Part shown: in pieces, positions 44,726-53,180 of the stretch
Position numbering within the stretch: the stretch's first letter is position 1
Layout of the letters: every line of letters starts with the position of its first letter
Assembly: GCA_947646735.1 (NCBI GenBank)
Contig: CANTFK010000713.1
Location: 186,001 to 250,000, forward strand
Direction of reading: 5' to 3'
Origin: Peronospora farinosa
Taxonomy: Eukaryota > Oomycota > Peronosporomycetes > Peronosporales > Peronosporaceae
DNA length: 64,000 bases
The notes under the pieces: generated by a model
The model's input: only the letters and a program-made list of their open reading frames with translations
Databases searched by the model: none
Told to the model about the DNA's origin: nothing
Position numbers and translations under genes: made by a program

Positions 44726-45794
44726 GATGCGTACGCATCCTGCGTGGCAACTCGATCGTGTATGCGTTGCCTAGGCGGCGCAATACACGAAACGGGCCGA
44801 TGTACTTGGGCAACAATTTATTGCTGCCCACGTTAGTCACTACATGTTTAGGTAGGTTTACTGTTGACAGTAAAACTAAATCACCTTCAATAAATGTCTG
44901 AGCATTTGCCCTTCCATTATTGTCTGCGTTTCGCTTTTGCTTATCCACCGCTTCTGCGATGGAGTCTTGCACGAAACGGACTACCGCTTCACGAGTCAGC
45001 AGGAAATCCTCAGCTGACTCGTTGCTTTTGGCTGCAGTGCATTGTGAATGCACTGCAGAGATATCGGCTACTAATTCAGCGAGAACAATACTGTTCTCAC
45101 TTGTGATACCTCGAACGATGCTGACATATTCAGCATCGTTATCAGTAAGAGCGTCATCGCTCTTACTTTCTTCCTCTTCACCGAAGTCGAATGGTACGAC
45201 TTCGGTTACTTTCGCGTCGACCATAACGTCGTCGCGTGATGAGCAAGAGCCGGATTGGTTCTCGCTCGAGCGAGTCCCTCCCTCCCTTAAATTAGAGTCA
45301 CCCTCTACTAAGGTGAGGACACGTGGATGGCGAAGGCCATTCACGTAGAACGGTGTATGCGTCGTTGAGGCATGCACGGAGTTGTTGATGGCGAATTCGA
45401 CCATCGACAAGAACTCACTCCAGCTCGTAAACGAGTGGACGTACCCTCGAAGAATCTCTTCGAGGACGCGATTGGCGCGTTCAGTCTGACCATCGGTTTC
45501 TGGATGGTCAGAAGTAGACATTGTGAGCCGTGTTCCAAGTGTTTGGAACACGGAACGCCAAAACTCAGCCGTGAACCGGGGGTCCCTATCGGACACAAGT
45601 TCACGAGGTAAACCGTGCAATCGAAAGATTGTATCGATGAACACTCGAGCACAGCCCTCTGCTGTGATCGACTCAGGTACAGCAACAAGATGTACCATCT
45701 TGCTGAACCTGTCTACAAACACGAGAATACCATTATTCCCGTGAGCGTCTTTGGGGAACCCAAAGACAAGTCCATTGACACGGACTCCCAGCAC
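44433..45794 (-). pseudogene. Gypsy integrase
   Basis: Joined to the reverse-transcriptase frame by a one-base deletion near 45768 (the conserved SMDLVFGFPKDAHG straddles it). Shows VFVDRFSKMVHLVAVP, SDRDPRFTAEFW and DHPETDGQTERANR with the catalytic Asp and Glu, then the C-terminal GPFRVLRRLGNAYTIELP motif. The frame runs to TAA at 44433, past the point where the chromodomain frame takes over. Integrase cuts and joins the element into DNA. Confidence 0.93.
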
Positions 45795-48031
45795 TCTGCC
45801 GGAACAGGTAGAGGCTGCAATGTTGCACGGAGTGAAGGACTAGGCTTCACTCGTTGACACACCTCGCAAGCACGCACGTACTTGCGCACAAACTTATACT
45901 GGCGTGGCCAGTAAAAGTCGCGACTGACCGTGAGGTAAGTCTTCTCACGGCCGCGATGCCCACTTATTGGTGCATCGTGACATTCAAACATGATCCGTAA
46001 CCTGAGATCATGTTGTGGCGGTACAACGACACGAGGCGTGTCGTTGTTGACGGCTGTGTAGTACAGTAAGCCGTCCCGCTGGGTGTATCGATCTAGAGAA
46101 GATCGATACATGGCAGGCAAGCGCTTCTTAGCTTGCGTGGATGGGTCCTTGAGGTACACCATCAGGCGTACAAGATCATTATCTTGTGCGCATGCCATTC
46201 TAATGTCGTCGAGTAAGCTCGACGACAAGACGCTGGTACTCAGCGTGGCGACAGTGGTGTTCACATCACTGTCGGATTGCACAGTCGGCTCTAGGTCAGG
46301 CCGACGTGAGAGAGCATCGGCGACGACGTTAAGTCGTCCCGGCTTATACTCCACGGAGAAGTTGTACTCCGCGAAGAACGACAACCATCTCGCCATTCGT
46401 TGCGAGAGGTGTGGACTATTTACAGCCGTGCGTAGTGACGCATGGTCTGTATATACAATGAACGGTCTATCTCCTAAGAGATAGACGCGAAACTTAGCCA
46501 GTGCATACTTCATAGCAAGGAGTTCCTTGTCATGCACCGGGTAATTGCGCTCAGCCGGTTGCAGCTGACGCGATTGATAACAGACGACACGCTCGGCGCC
46601 GTCCGTATCATATTGCATCAGTGCGCAGTCGATTGCAAAATCACTGGCGTCACAGACCACGTGAAATGGTCTGTCTTGATCGGCAATCGCCAACACTGGC
46701 GATTGCATCAAGCTTTGCTTGATACAACGCTGACAGTCAGCGTTCCAATTCCACTTTACATTTTTATTGAGTAAACAAGAAAGATGTACTGTCATTTCGG
46801 CGTAATTGCGCGAGTACTTGTGCAAGTACGCCGCTAGCCCAAGGAACTTCCTTAGTCCCTTGACATCGACTGGCACTGGCCAGTCGGTGATCTCCTTGAT
46901 CTTTTCTGGATCAGGGCGTACGCCGTTCTTTCCGACGATGCACCCAAGAAGTGGTATTTCGCTAGCTGCGAATATACACTTCTTGAGGTTGGCGTACAAC
47001 TTATGCTCTCGCATAAGTGTAAGAACCTTACGGACGTGGAGTCTATGGACTTCCACGTCTGTTTTCCCGTCCATAGCCCGACTATGGACGAACACATCAT
47101 CGAAGTAACTCGGTGCGAATTCGCGCACCGGTCTCAATAGATGTGAAACACATCTATTGAATGTGGCTGGTGCATTACTAAGCCCTTGCGGCATCACCAA
47201 CCATTCCCAGAGCATACCACTGGGAGTGCTCACTGCTGTGTACGGGATGTCCCGTTCACGCCTTAGGATCTGATAGAAACCATCCATCAGATCCATGGAC
47301 GAAAAGATGGTACTCTTAGACATACCATCTATGATTACGTCCTTTCTCGGTATCGGCGTTTGCGCCGGTATCGTTGCAGTGTTCAACTTATTGAACGCGT
47401 GCACTATCCGCCACCCTCCTGTGGCCTTGCGCACACAGAAGGTCGGAGAGCTGTGAGGTGAAGTTGACTCCCTCACATGGCCCGCTGCTAGGCGATCGGC
47501 AAAGAACTTGTCGATCGCCTCGACCTGTTCCCGAGGCAGTGGCCACTGCTTCATGACACAATATTTTGTGCCAGGAACAAGGTCGATCTCGTGTCGAGTA
47601 CCTTTATCCTTAGGCAACTCGCACGGAACGGATTCAGGGAATACATCCTTGAATTCGACCAAATCCTTGTACAAAGGATTTGACTTCAGTGACTCCCAGG
47701 ATTGCGATGTATATCGTTCAATCCGAGTCTTCTCATCAAGGACACTCTCGTCCATTGATGAGCTGCTGAGAACCCGTTCGTTCTCGGCAAAAACTGTTGC
47801 TGACCGAATGTCAGTCATGTACTCGTCCTCTGCGACGAGCACACAGATCTGCTTGACTTTGCCACTACGCAGATCACGCAAGAACCTTTTAGGTTCTAGC
47901 GTAGGCAACTGAGTTATCTCCGAAGTTAACTTCGGAGGCGCGATCAGATCAAGCGTATAAGCGCCTACGTTTGATCCGTCATTAACCAAGACGTTCAACG
48001 TCTCGGTTTCTTCCTGGGGACTTATTCCCAT
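45713..48031 (-). CDS. Gypsy reverse transcriptase, RNase H and integrase zinc finger
   Basis: 772-residue open frame. RT motifs: GHVRESTSPHSSPTFCVRK, MDLMDGFYQI, LWEWLVMPQGLSNAP and SYFDDVFVHS. The catalytic box is YFDD rather than the usual YLDD or YVDD; both Asp are present. RNase H follows (FHVVCDASDFAIDCALMQY, VYTDHASLRTA, GRLNVVADALSRRPD) and the HHCC zinc finger (H...H in FECHDAPISGHRG, C..C in ACEVCQRVKP). The frame opens in a GGAATAAGTCCCCAG repeat that it shares, out of frame, with the protease ORF. Confidence 0.94.
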   Translation of the reverse strand: MGISPQEETETLNVLVNDGSNVGAYTLDLIAPPKLTSEITQLPTLEPKRFLRDLRSGKVKQICVLVAEDEYMTDIRSATVFAENERVLSSSSMDESVLDEKTRIERYTSQSWESLKSNPLYKDLVEFKDVFPESVPCELPKDKGTRHEIDLVPGTKYCVMKQWPLPREQVEAIDKFFADRLAAGHVRESTSPHSSPTFCVRKATGGWRIVHAFNKLNTATIPAQTPIPRKDVIIDGMSKSTIFSSMDLMDGFYQILRRERDIPYTAVSTPSGMLWEWLVMPQGLSNAPATFNRCVSHLLRPVREFAPSYFDDVFVHSRAMDGKTDVEVHRLHVRKVLTLMREHKLYANLKKCIFAASEIPLLGCIVGKNGVRPDPEKIKEITDWPVPVDVKGLRKFLGLAAYLHKYSRNYAEMTVHLSCLLNKNVKWNWNADCQRCIKQSLMQSPVLAIADQDRPFHVVCDASDFAIDCALMQYDTDGAERVVCYQSRQLQPAERNYPVHDKELLAMKYALAKFRVYLLGDRPFIVYTDHASLRTAVNSPHLSQRMARWLSFFAEYNFSVEYKPGRLNVVADALSRRPDLEPTVQSDSDVNTTVATLSTSVLSSSLLDDIRMACAQDNDLVRLMVYLKDPSTQAKKRLPAMYRSSLDRYTQRDGLLYYTAVNNDTPRVVVPPQHDLRLRIMFECHDAPISGHRGREKTYLTVSRDFYWPRQYKFVRKYVRACEVCQRVKPSPSLRATLQPLPVPAECWESVSMDLSLGSPKTLTGIMVFSCL

Positions 48032-48890
48032 CAGGGCACTGGGGACTTATTCCCTCAGTGATTATTTCCTGGGGACTTATTCCCGCAGGCTCAATGGAAC
48101 CTGTTCCATCGACTTCCTCTAGCTGTGGTGGCGCAACCACAGCGAGATCCTCTACGATCAACTCTCCAGTTGATCTAGGATTACCGTGTTGCCGCTTCTG
48201 GGCAACCGGTTTACTCTTCGGTGAATGCTGCCCTCTAGGCGAGCATTCATGTCCCGGTCCACTCGACTTATTCGAGTGGTGGACCTTCGGCGCTGCCTGT
48301 GCTTGTGCACAGCCGCCGGCAGCTTGCTCCACAGCGTGACTGTCTGTCACGCTGAGTTCTTGTGCAGTCGTACTAACGACCGAACCACAAGTGAGGCCAT
48401 CACACTCACTCGTAGTACATTCACACGCTTGTGAACGCTCCAAGACATTCATCAGATGGCCATCTGATGAACAAGCGGCAGGCATCTTCACGGTTCGATG
48501 CTGCCAGCTGACCCATGGCTCGTACCTTCTGAGCCATGGTAATCCTAGGATGACATCAAATTTGTCATCCAGATCAAGTACGATGAAATCATCATCGTAC
48601 TTTTTGCCTTCAAGCGTGTAGTGAATTCCCACTACACGTTTCTTTACTGTTACGGATGCGCCAGTTGCAAGGCGCACCGTCATCCTCGTTGGAGGGGTCT
48701 CGCGCTCAACATATTTGAGCCTACGATCATCTAGCGATTGGCGTCGAACAAAGTTGTTCGAAGCCCCACAATCAACTAGGGCGCGAAGTGACATGTTCTT
48801 TGTCACTTCGATCTTCAAGGTGATGAGGGATACCTCATCACTGGGAGCGGCAACACACAGTGACTGTGTGTTGGGAGCAACCCTCGTCAA
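47982..48890 (-). CDS. Gypsy aspartic protease region
   Basis: 302-residue frame. ALVDCGASNNFV is the retropepsin-type active site (D-C-G instead of the common D-S/T-G), followed by VILGLPWLRRYEP, the second hallmark (ILGxxWL). The region after that is Ser/His/Gln-rich linker. The frame ends among four short GGAATAAGTCCCCAG copies (about 47995-48085) whose number sets the frame of the reverse transcriptase downstream, so a change in copy number explains the protease/RT frameshift. Confidence 0.88.
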   Translation of the reverse strand: MTRVAPNTQSLCVAAPSDEVSLITLKIEVTKNMSLRALVDCGASNNFVRRQSLDDRRLKYVERETPPTRMTVRLATGASVTVKKRVVGIHYTLEGKKYDDDFIVLDLDDKFDVILGLPWLRRYEPWVSWQHRTVKMPAACSSDGHLMNVLERSQACECTTSECDGLTCGSVVSTTAQELSVTDSHAVEQAAGGCAQAQAAPKVHHSNKSSGPGHECSPRGQHSPKSKPVAQKRQHGNPRSTGELIVEDLAVVAPPQLEEVDGTGSIEPAGISPQEIITEGISPQCPDGNKSPGRNRDVERLG

Positions 48891-49085
48891 GAGTCCCGCG
48901 AACTCTCTTGACGTTGCTGGATCAGTAGGGCGCTCCGCCCCTACTGACCCCGACCGTTTTTTGATGGTCCACCACGTTGTTGCGATTTCGCAGCAACGTG
49001 GGACCCACGTCTCTGGCCCTTCTTGGCAGACGGTCGATCGTCACTCCCAGTGTTACGAGACACTGGGCGTGGGGCACTACACTCA

Positions 49086-49408
49086 TAAGCGTAGTGGCCC
49101 AACTATACTGACAGCGATTATGCACTAATTGCAATCGCTTGTACCCTGGAGAGCAAGGTTAACGCTAGAACGCTACTCTACCAATTAGTTGAGAGGAATA
49201 AAAAATTTAAATTTTATTTAAAAAAAAAAGGTACCATTTCAGGTTCTGGTTACCTCCGCGCTCCTGTCGATCTCGGTGGACATTAGGATCCCGAGTGGAC
49301 GTTAGCCTGTATTTTAGGTTAAAATTAGGATCCTCCTGTTCCGCTGAATAGATCGCTTGATCCAGCGATTCTAGTTCCTAAGCAACAAGTGGGTCTTGAC
49401 AGGACCAT
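49086..49408 (-). repeat. Duplicated gag C-terminal segment, copy next to protease
   Basis: A diverged copy of 49911-50165. Both contain GTCTTGACAGGACCAT, GATCGCTTGATCCAGCGATT and the TGACAGCGATT zinc-knuckle region in the same order. This copy leads straight into protease (knuckle CNRCQ...GHYAYEC on the minus strand, with small indels), and carries an A/T-rich expansion at about 49195-49235. Confidence 0.85.
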
Positions 49409-49448
49409 ATGTTTTATTATTATTTTAATATCAATTATTTACGCTTCA

Positions 49449-49700
49449 TTATCTGCCTAACCAATAAGCAAAATGACCTGTTTCACTAAAACTTGCAAAA
49501 GCTACCTCTAATATTAGATCTTTTGAATAAAATCCTGTTAAAAAAGGGAAACCCATTAAAGATAATGAACCTATTAAGAACATTACATAGGTAAAAGGTA
49601 ATATACGTCTTAAACCACCCATTTTTCGGATAATTTGTTCATCACCCATTGCATGAATAACGGCACCTGAACACAAAAATAATAACGCTTTAAAGATCAA
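49449..49700 (-). pseudogene. nad5: Fragment of mitochondrial NADH dehydrogenase subunit 5
   Basis: About 83 codons on the minus strand read [20 protein letters not shown], then [20 protein letters not shown] and [16 protein letters not shown], the highly conserved core of Nad5, a proton-pumping complex I subunit. Uninterrupted in the standard code, so the transfer is young enough to keep the frame. Both ends are truncated: no start, and the frame is lost after FAYWLG. Confidence 0.93.
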
Positions 49701-49707
49701 ATAGTAA

Positions 49708-49905
49708 TTATTTATGTAGGTGTTCGAGGTTTCTTAAATAAAATTTCTGTAGATAAAATTTCAATATTTGAAACAAATTGGTTAAATTTTATAAAAAATA
49801 ATCATGTTACTATTTTAGAAGAAATTTTAAATAAAAAAGAAATTTCTAAAGAATTAGACAAAAAATTAAATACTTTAGCAACTGATTTTACAAACAAAAA
49901 CAGTA
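49708..49905 (+). pseudogene. atp1: Fragment of mitochondrial ATP synthase subunit alpha (3' end)
   Basis: About 65 codons read [20 protein letters not shown], then WLNFIKNNHVTILEEIL and ISKELDKKLNTLATDF. This matches the C-terminal helical domain of the F1 alpha subunit in protist mitochondria. A/T-rich codon use differs completely from the nuclear genes here. No start, and the end merges into gypsy sequence at about 49905. Confidence 0.85.
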
Positions 49906-49910
49906 GTATA

Positions 49911-50165
49911 GTGGCCCAACTTCTGACAGCGATTGCACTTTTGCAATCGCTTGTACCCTGGAGAGTGAGGTCGCTCGCTCTCTACATAGGAGAGGTCCAT
50001 TGGTTCTGGACCTCCGCCCTCCTGTCGTCTCGGTGGACGATTAGGACCCCGAGTGGACGTGAGCCTGTTGTAGGCTAAAGTCCTCCTGTTCCGCTGCAGA
50101 GATCGCTTGATCCAGCGATTCTAGCTCCAAGCGGAACAGGTGGGTCTTGACAGGACCATCTGTCA
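49911..50165 (-). repeat. Duplicated gag C-terminal segment, copy next to gag
   Basis: Continuous with the gag ORF and better preserved than the other copy. It reads MDLSYVESERPHSPGYK and the start of the CCHC knuckle (KCNRCQKLGHY), which is cut off by the mitochondrial insertion. Confidence 0.85.
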
Positions 50166-50889
50166 GACCCTTGATGAACACAGTAACCTGCGTGTGTTCA
50201 TCGATTGGGTTCAGTACGATACAGCTAACGAGGTATCGTACGTGTTGGGCGTAAGCGTGTATATCACGCTTACCCTGTTTCAAATCCAGGAGCTCAGCCC
50301 GAGCCCTGAATTCGGCGCGAGGCGGTTCAAACGTGTGTTTGAGCCGCGCCTTGAAGACGTCATACGTTGGGAAAACGTATGGGTCGTGCAGTTTGAGCCC
50401 TAAGGCCCAAGCTTTGGCACGTCCTCCCAAGTTCGACATGGCGAACTTGACCTTCATCGCATCGTCATCGATGCGACGAGCCTCAATGGCATCGTCGAGT
50501 TTGACGAACCATCTCAACAAGGAGTCGCTTTCGACTGCCTTGTACTTGGAGACATCAATCTTCAAGGACTCGGGTCGGCGTATACACGTCGACCCGGCAG
50601 CAACAGCACTAGCCTGTTGTTGTCTCAACAGTTCAGACTGTTGAGCACCCTGCTGCATCAACAAGTCAGCTTGTTGAGCGCCTTGTTCTCTCAACAGTTC
50701 AACCTGTTGAGAACCTTGCTTCTCTAGCAAGGTGAGTTTCTTCACAACTTCATCAAGTTCATGTTGTATGAACTTGGCGATGGTTGCATGTTGGTCGTCT
50801 CTGCTAAGAGAGAGCAACATGGCACCAACGGCAAGGTTGCCGATGGTTTCAGCCATACGCTGAACCGCATTCCATTCGAGGTCACTCAA
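50041..50889 (-). CDS. Gypsy Gag
   Basis: Open frame of 282 codons. The frame is open back into the primer-site region without ATG; the first in-frame Met is at about 50856 (MAETIGNLAVGAMLL). A Gln/Glu-rich helical stretch with repeated LLRQQGAQQ-type heptads is followed by the retrotransposon-gag core (LRWFVKLDDAIEARRI, VKFAMSNLGGRAKAWALG, DLKQGKRDIHAYAQHVRYL). A TAA at 50041 ends the frame before the zinc knuckle, which lies about 90 bases further on. Gag forms the particle. Confidence 0.9.
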   Translation of the reverse strand: MSDLEWNAVQRMAETIGNLAVGAMLLSLSRDDQHATIAKFIQHELDEVVKKLTLLEKQGSQQVELLREQGAQQADLLMQQGAQQSELLRQQQASAVAAGSTCIRRPESLKIDVSKYKAVESDSLLRWFVKLDDAIEARRIDDDAMKVKFAMSNLGGRAKAWALGLKLHDPYVFPTYDVFKARLKHTFEPPRAEFRARAELLDLKQGKRDIHAYAQHVRYLVSCIVLNPIDEHTQVTVFIKGLTDGPVKTHLFRLELESLDQAISAAEQEDFSLQQAHVHSGS

Positions 50890-50959
50890 ATGGCGGAAAT
50901 CATCACGCGTTGCGTGATGACGTTCATCACCCGCTGGGGTGGTGCGGTGGTCGCTGAAC

Positions 50960-50980
50960 GGACCACGAAGTGCTACCAGG
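50960..50980 (-). other. Candidate primer-binding site of the gypsy element
   Basis: On the minus strand CCTGGTAGCACTTCGTGGTC follows the 5' LTR directly, the position used by a tRNA primer. The tRNA was not identified. Confidence 0.6.
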
Positions 50981-51440
50981 TGTAATGGGGCACTTTCCGA
51001 CTATACTGATTACAGTATAGTCTACTTTCACTGATTACAGTGAAAGCAGGTGCCTCAATTACCTCTCTTACACAAGAGGCAGAGGAAGCTTTACTTCTAA
51101 ACAAACGCTTAGTTGAGAGGGAAAAGAAAACTGTATTTAATATAGTTAACTATCGAATAAAAATAATCTGTTATAACCTATGTGAACTATATTAAACTAC
51201 AACTATGTATGTTAACAATTTGCCCTCCACTCATTGCGCGCGTTCATCGATCATTGGTCAGCGCGTTGGTTGATATGATGGCCCATATCAACCAATGAGA
51301 GGGCATCTCCAACTTCAAGGAGATCTAGGAACAATATTATTAGAAAAGGTAATATTGTCAAAATATTATTAGTTATAATAATATTTTTATTGACACTTCA
51401 TATAAGTGTCAATATTATGTAACGGGCTCACCCCGTTACA
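50981..51440 (-). repeat. 5' LTR of the gypsy element
   Basis: 460 bp, TGTAATGGGG ... CCCCGTTACA on the plus strand. Contains two adjacent perfect hairpins sharing an ATTA loop: GACTATACTG/CAGTATAGTC and CTTTCACTG/CAGTGAAAG (about 50998-51047). In the other LTR the first stem is intact with loop ATAA and the second is degraded. Confidence 0.95.
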
Positions 51441-52105
51441 TGCTTTCCCTATTTCACAGCAAAGCAAAAAGGTGACGGAATCATATCGAGCACGGAACTC
51501 GTCCGTACGATGTCACACTTGTCGGTGTGGCTTGGCAGCAATAACATTATGAACGTATCTGTAAGTAAAAAGTGAATGTGTTTCGACGACGTAGCAGCCG
51601 CTATTGACTCCAACTTGGCTTTCTTACAAACAAATAGTGCTCACAAAATATCGCGGGAATGCACTACATGATACCACGCACTACTTGTCCGCTGGTGAGC
51701 AGCGAAAGCCGATCTGCAGGTAGACGGATGCTTATTCAGTCTGGTTGGTATACCCTACATTACAACCTTCTAGCACGGGAGACAAGAGCAGGGAGCTTAT
51801 CGAGACCTTCTTTGGTCCAGATGAAGGAGAGAAAGAGATGGCAGTTGCTGCCGTAGGTGCTTCGTATCGAACAAGGTTTTAAGTGGTCGCAAAACTAGCG
51901 CTAGAAGTTGAATGACCTGACAATAGAATAACTTTTTGTGTCTCGTATTCACTTCATCTTACTTTCATGCTGTAGCATGACCGTTGTGACGAACAAAAAT
52001 TCGACTTCAATGATGGAAAAGCTACAAGGACCGGGTATTTGTTTATCTAACTCTCACTTACTATGCAATGCGGTTGAGATATTGCAGTAAAGCATTGTTG
52101 TTCGG
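51441..52105. other. Intergenic, no gene seen
   Basis: About 660 bp between the gypsy element and the 3' end of the third GH17 gene. No protein-like frame or repeat recognised. Confidence 0.5.
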
Positions 52106-52981
52106 CTAGGGCGTTATGGGCAACTGAATGTTAGGTACCCCATTGATGTCAAAGAGACCCGTGAAAATCTCATAACGTGCTCCTGAGATCTCTGTCGAGT
52201 CGAAGGCCCTGAACCAGTACGACTGATTCTTGCCATAGGACGACCAAGTGGTACGGTAGTCGTCAAAATACTGCTGCATGGTGTCCTTTGACGGGACATT
52301 ATCATCAAATTTTTCTCCCATATGGGGCCAATCTGTCTTTGTTAGACGGACCTTGTGGCCAAACTTCTTCAACATTTCTCCCCACTGAATTTCCAGCTTC
52401 TTTATCGGAGGTTCAGTACCGGGCGTGAAGAACGGGTATATGTTGCAACCCACAAGATTGGACGCCTTTGCTACCGCATCGGCACTATCAACGTGTAGCC
52501 ACTCGTTGGCGCGCAGAATCGATCCAACCGGCACCTTGCCCTTAACGCATTTTTTCACTTCGTTGATGTACCCAATGATCTGATCAGCCGTGTACATGCC
52601 AATGTCACCGTTCTTTAGACTCTCACTGCCGACGTAAACAGCTTCGACGGTGTAAGGATATTGGTCTACACCGTCGCAAACCGCTTGGATCTCGGAGTCT
52701 ATAAGCCAGGGCACCCCGAGGTCTACGATGACTCCAATGCGAAGACTGGCTGAAGCTGCCATGGCGATGGCACTGATGTCATTGAACTTCGCGGAATTCG
52801 TGCGGATACTGGAGAAGTGCTGGGCAACAAGGCTCAGGTCTTCAGCAATAACTGTCTTGGTGACTTGGGAGTGACGCCCAGGACTATAGAAGATACCGCT
52901 GGAGAGCTGCAATGGCTTGGCAATACCCACAGCAAGAGTGGAAGCGGCGACCAAGACTGCTAGATCCAGTGAAGAGACCAT
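52106..52981 (-). CDS. Secreted GH17-like protein lacking the catalytic nucleophile
   Basis: 291 residues from the ATG at 52981. The frame extends 34 codons upstream, but only this Met starts a signal peptide (about 1-21). The whole GH17 domain aligns with the genes at 6126 and 9786 ([39 protein letters not shown]). The acid/base Glu120 is kept in VGSE, but the nucleophile position reads LTKTDWP: Lys215 (AAG, 52339-52337) in place of Glu, and Gly to Asp next to it. Hydrolysis by the normal mechanism should be impossible. The otherwise intact frame suggests selection for another role, such as glucan binding. There is no repeat tail. A LINE inserted about 170 bp upstream may affect its promoter. 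Confidence 0.85.
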   Translation of the reverse strand: MVSSLDLAVLVAASTLAVGIAKPLQLSSGIFYSPGRHSQVTKTVIAEDLSLVAQHFSSIRTNSAKFNDISAIAMAASASLRIGVIVDLGVPWLIDSEIQAVCDGVDQYPYTVEAVYVGSESLKNGDIGMYTADQIIGYINEVKKCVKGKVPVGSILRANEWLHVDSADAVAKASNLVGCNIYPFFTPGTEPPIKKLEIQWGEMLKKFGHKVRLTKTDWPHMGEKFDDNVPSKDTMQQYFDDYRTTWSSYGKNQSYWFRAFDSTEISGARYEIFTGLFDINGVPNIQLPITP

Positions 52982-53050
52982 TGTGTTTGTGGTTTCTTGA
53001 TTGATGCTGGTCACAACGAAGTTTTTGGAAATGAGCTCTCGGGTGAAAAT

Positions 53051-53137
53051 TGGGATGGCCAGCGAGTTTACGATAGATCCCAATCACGGATCCCTGGACC
53101 GTGATCGGAATCAATCGCTAACTCGCTGGCCATCCCA
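53051..53137. repeat. Long hairpin with an 18-bp perfect outer stem
   Basis: TGGGATGGCCAGCGAGTT (53051-53068) pairs exactly with 53120-53137. The interior continues as an imperfect stem (gatcccaatcacgg with ccgtgatcggaatc, 12 of 14). The whole 87-base fold looks like a small-RNA precursor. It sits between the third GH17 gene and the LINE, and its right arm touches the LINE's target duplication. Confidence 0.9.
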
Positions 53138-53173
53138 AAGTTTACCCAGTGATCAAATCTGGTCACGTTGGAG

Positions 53174-53180
53174 TATAAAA
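53174..53180 (+). promoter_or_regulatory. TATA-like element at the LINE 5' end
   Basis: GAGTATAAAAGG about 25 bases inside the left target duplication. Position and sequence fit an internal or near-internal promoter, but LINEs often lack TATA boxes, so this is a motif match only. Confidence 0.4.

Larger units (their letters stand above)
49409..49910. mobile_element. Nuclear mitochondrial insertion (NUMT), two joined pieces
   Basis: About 500 bp of very A/T-rich sequence, unlike its surroundings, that codes recognisable mitochondrial proteins: nad5 on the minus strand (49449-49700) and atp1 on the plus strand (about 49708-49900). The switch of strand and gene near 49702 means either that two mitochondrial pieces were joined or that the genes converge there in the source genome. 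It sits exactly between two copies of a duplicated gag segment. Confidence 0.9.
42454..51440 (-). mobile_element. Chromodomain Ty3/gypsy retrotransposon with internal mitochondrial insertion
   Basis: 9.0 kb, read right to left: 5' LTR (51440-50981), primer site, gag, protease, reverse transcriptase, RNase H, integrase, chromodomain, polypurine tract, 3' LTR (42912-42454). The domain order is that of chromoviruses, a Ty3/gypsy lineage. The coding region is broken by small frameshifts (near 48010, 45768 and 44460) and by a 0.5-kb mitochondrial insertion with a flanking duplication at 49.1-50.2 kb. The bases outside the LTRs (AGTTT left, TGCTT right) do not form a target duplication, so the two ends may come from different copies. 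Short hairpins are extremely dense throughout. Confidence 0.95.
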
